DNA of 49,632 bases from the IMG/VR virus record IMGVR_UViG_3300049001_000024, positions 1 to 49,632 of that record. One strand, written 5' to 3'. The notes under the pieces are model-generated. The model had not been told where the DNA came from, did no database searches, and worked only from the letters and a program-made list of their open reading frames with translations. Positions 48,937-49,632 of the stretch are shown piece by piece. Source of the stretch: a virus. Each line of letters begins with the position of its first letter. The stretch's first letter is position 1. A program made the translations under genes and the position numbers.

Positions 48937-49157
48937 GCAGTAGCCATGTCCCTGCGGAATTCCCGCCAGTCCGCCCCGATGGTGTGACCCGGCAAGTACG
49001 CGTGCATGGTCACCTTTTTACATTTTGCGCAATTGAGCATGGCGCGCCTGCGGTCCTTATCCGGGGCAGGATATCCTGCTGCGCCCCAGCCGCGAATCTC
49101 AGCACAATCTAGCTCATCCTCATCCACTTCCAAGCATTGCCAGCCTTGCAGGATCAT
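48933..49157 (-). CDS. Small CxxC protein (74 aa)
   Basis: The N-terminal part is acidic (CLEVDEDELDCAEIRGWG) and a CAKC knuckle lies in the second half; the other cysteines could complete a zinc site. The stop overlaps the DUF1643 start. It is encoded 12 bases after the tandem glycoside hydrolase gene. The function is unknown. Confidence 0.65.
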   Translation of the reverse strand: MILQGWQCLEVDEDELDCAEIRGWGAAGYPAPDKDRRRAMLNCAKCKKVTMHAYLPGHTIGADWREFRRDMATA

Positions 49158-49169
49158 AGTGGCCTTTCC

Positions 49170-49632
49170 TTACGAGTTTGCGGTTACGACTGGGTTTTCA
49201 GGTTGCAGATGCCGCTGCCGGTAACGCTCACAGATCAAGCGTGCCGGATCGGGATCAACTTCCGGGGGTGGTGGATTGATGACTGGAGGCAGCACAGTGT
49301 AGGTGACTGGAGAACCAAGCGCATTCTGCACGCCGCCCACGCCAACAGCTTGCACATAGAATTCATACGTGCCGGGAGGCATTTGCAGATCAGCAATGGG
49401 CACACTGCCATTAGCTGCGGTTTGCTCAAGCAGCAGATCGAGATTGTTATTATCCGTGGTCAACCACACGCGCACTTTAGCCAGCGCATTGAGGTTGCCA
49501 TTTACGATCCACGCCAGCGCCTTGCTGGCATTCACCGATGCCTGCACGGTGAAACCGGCATCGATGCCCAGCTCCGTTTCCGTGCCTTCTTCGTAATCAT
49601 TCCACGTGACGACCATCATGTAGGGCAGGATG
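49170..49632 (-). CDS. Tandem GH71/GH99-like glycoside hydrolase, C-terminal part
   Basis: This is the end of the gene that starts at 2409 and crosses the circular join; bases 49506-49632 duplicate 1-127. The stop is at 49170. It contains the second WNDYEEGT motif (in the duplicated overlap), the second Ig/FN3-like domain (ending PPGTYEFYVQAVG), and a Pro-rich segment (PPVINPPPPEVDPDP) before a short basic tail. The full product is 914 residues. Confidence 0.85.
   Translation of the reverse strand, partial: ILPYMMVVTWNDYEEGTETELGIDAGFTVQASVNASKALAWIVNGNLNALAKVRVWLTTDNNNLDLLLEQTAANGSVPIADLQMPPGTYEFYVQAVGVGGVQNALGSPVTYTVLPPVINPPPPEVDPDPARLICERYRQRHLQPENPVVTANS
49506..49632. repeat. Terminal overlap of a circular assembly (right copy)
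   Basis: Identical to bases 1-127; see the left copy. The coding frame stays open through the join. Confidence 0.9.

Noticed and set aside
1-49632. Integrase, prophage repressor or attachment site
   Set aside because: No recombinase motif or tRNA-like att core was seen on either strand, so a temperate lifestyle is not supported, though it is not excluded.

Overview
The window is an essentially complete genome of a tailed bacteriophage, assembled as a circle. Bases 1-127 are repeated exactly at 49506-49632, so the circle is about 49,505 bp, and the gene cut by the left edge continues in frame from the right edge. A large terminase, a roughly 700-residue portal, an N4 gp56-like major capsid protein and a nozzle-like tail protein, with no tape measure, sheath or major tail tube seen, point to a short-tailed (podovirus-like) particle. 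A lipobox lipoprotein beside a holin candidate and an M15-type endolysin suggest a Gram-negative host. No integrase, tRNA or CRISPR array was seen, and the host cannot be named from the sequence.

Layout. (1) Minus strand, from about 12.1 kb down through position 1 and on from 49.5 to 44.65 kb: small zinc-ribbon proteins, a RecB/Cas4-like nuclease, a Sak4-like ATPase, a J-domain protein, a papain-like protease, a duplicated GH71/GH99-like protein, a DUF1643 protein, a uracil-DNA glycosylase fused to DNA polymerase A, and a secreted clan GH-A glycosidase. (2) Plus strand, 12.25-13.14 kb: a RepA/RecA-fold ATPase, followed by a cluster of TYCCGCCA repeats that looks like an iteron origin (13.15-13.41 kb). 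(3) Minus strand, 18.3-13.45 kb: an HTH protein, a frameshifted DUF932 gene, small proteins and a Spo11/TopoVI-A-like (Topo mini-A type) protein. (4) Plus strand, 18.5-19.26 kb: small genes, two of them membrane or exported. (5) Minus strand, 20.3-19.25 kb: two basic proteins. (6) Plus strand, 20.4-44.56 kb: lysis genes, fibres, terminase, portal, scaffold, capsid, tail, a tail protein with a C-terminal Hint domain, and internal virion proteins, ending in a strong hairpin.

How it fits together. The replication set (RepA-like ATPase, candidate origin, UDG-polymerase, Sak4/RecB recombination pair, Spo11-like protein) would run in the early and middle phases. A divergent promoter at 12.15-12.20 kb carries a palindrome holding both -35 boxes, and a 24-bp near-palindrome recurs at four upstream regions; together they suggest one regulator for several early transcripts. 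Genes are packed with 4-base stop/start overlaps (ATGA, GTGA, TTGA), which I used to fix many starts.

The most unusual content is the UDG-polymerase fusion, the Hint domain in the tail module, two fibre-like proteins with Sec signal peptides, the polysaccharide and peptide hydrolases in the non-structural region, and a hairpin that could hide a ribosome binding site behind the DUF932 stop codon.
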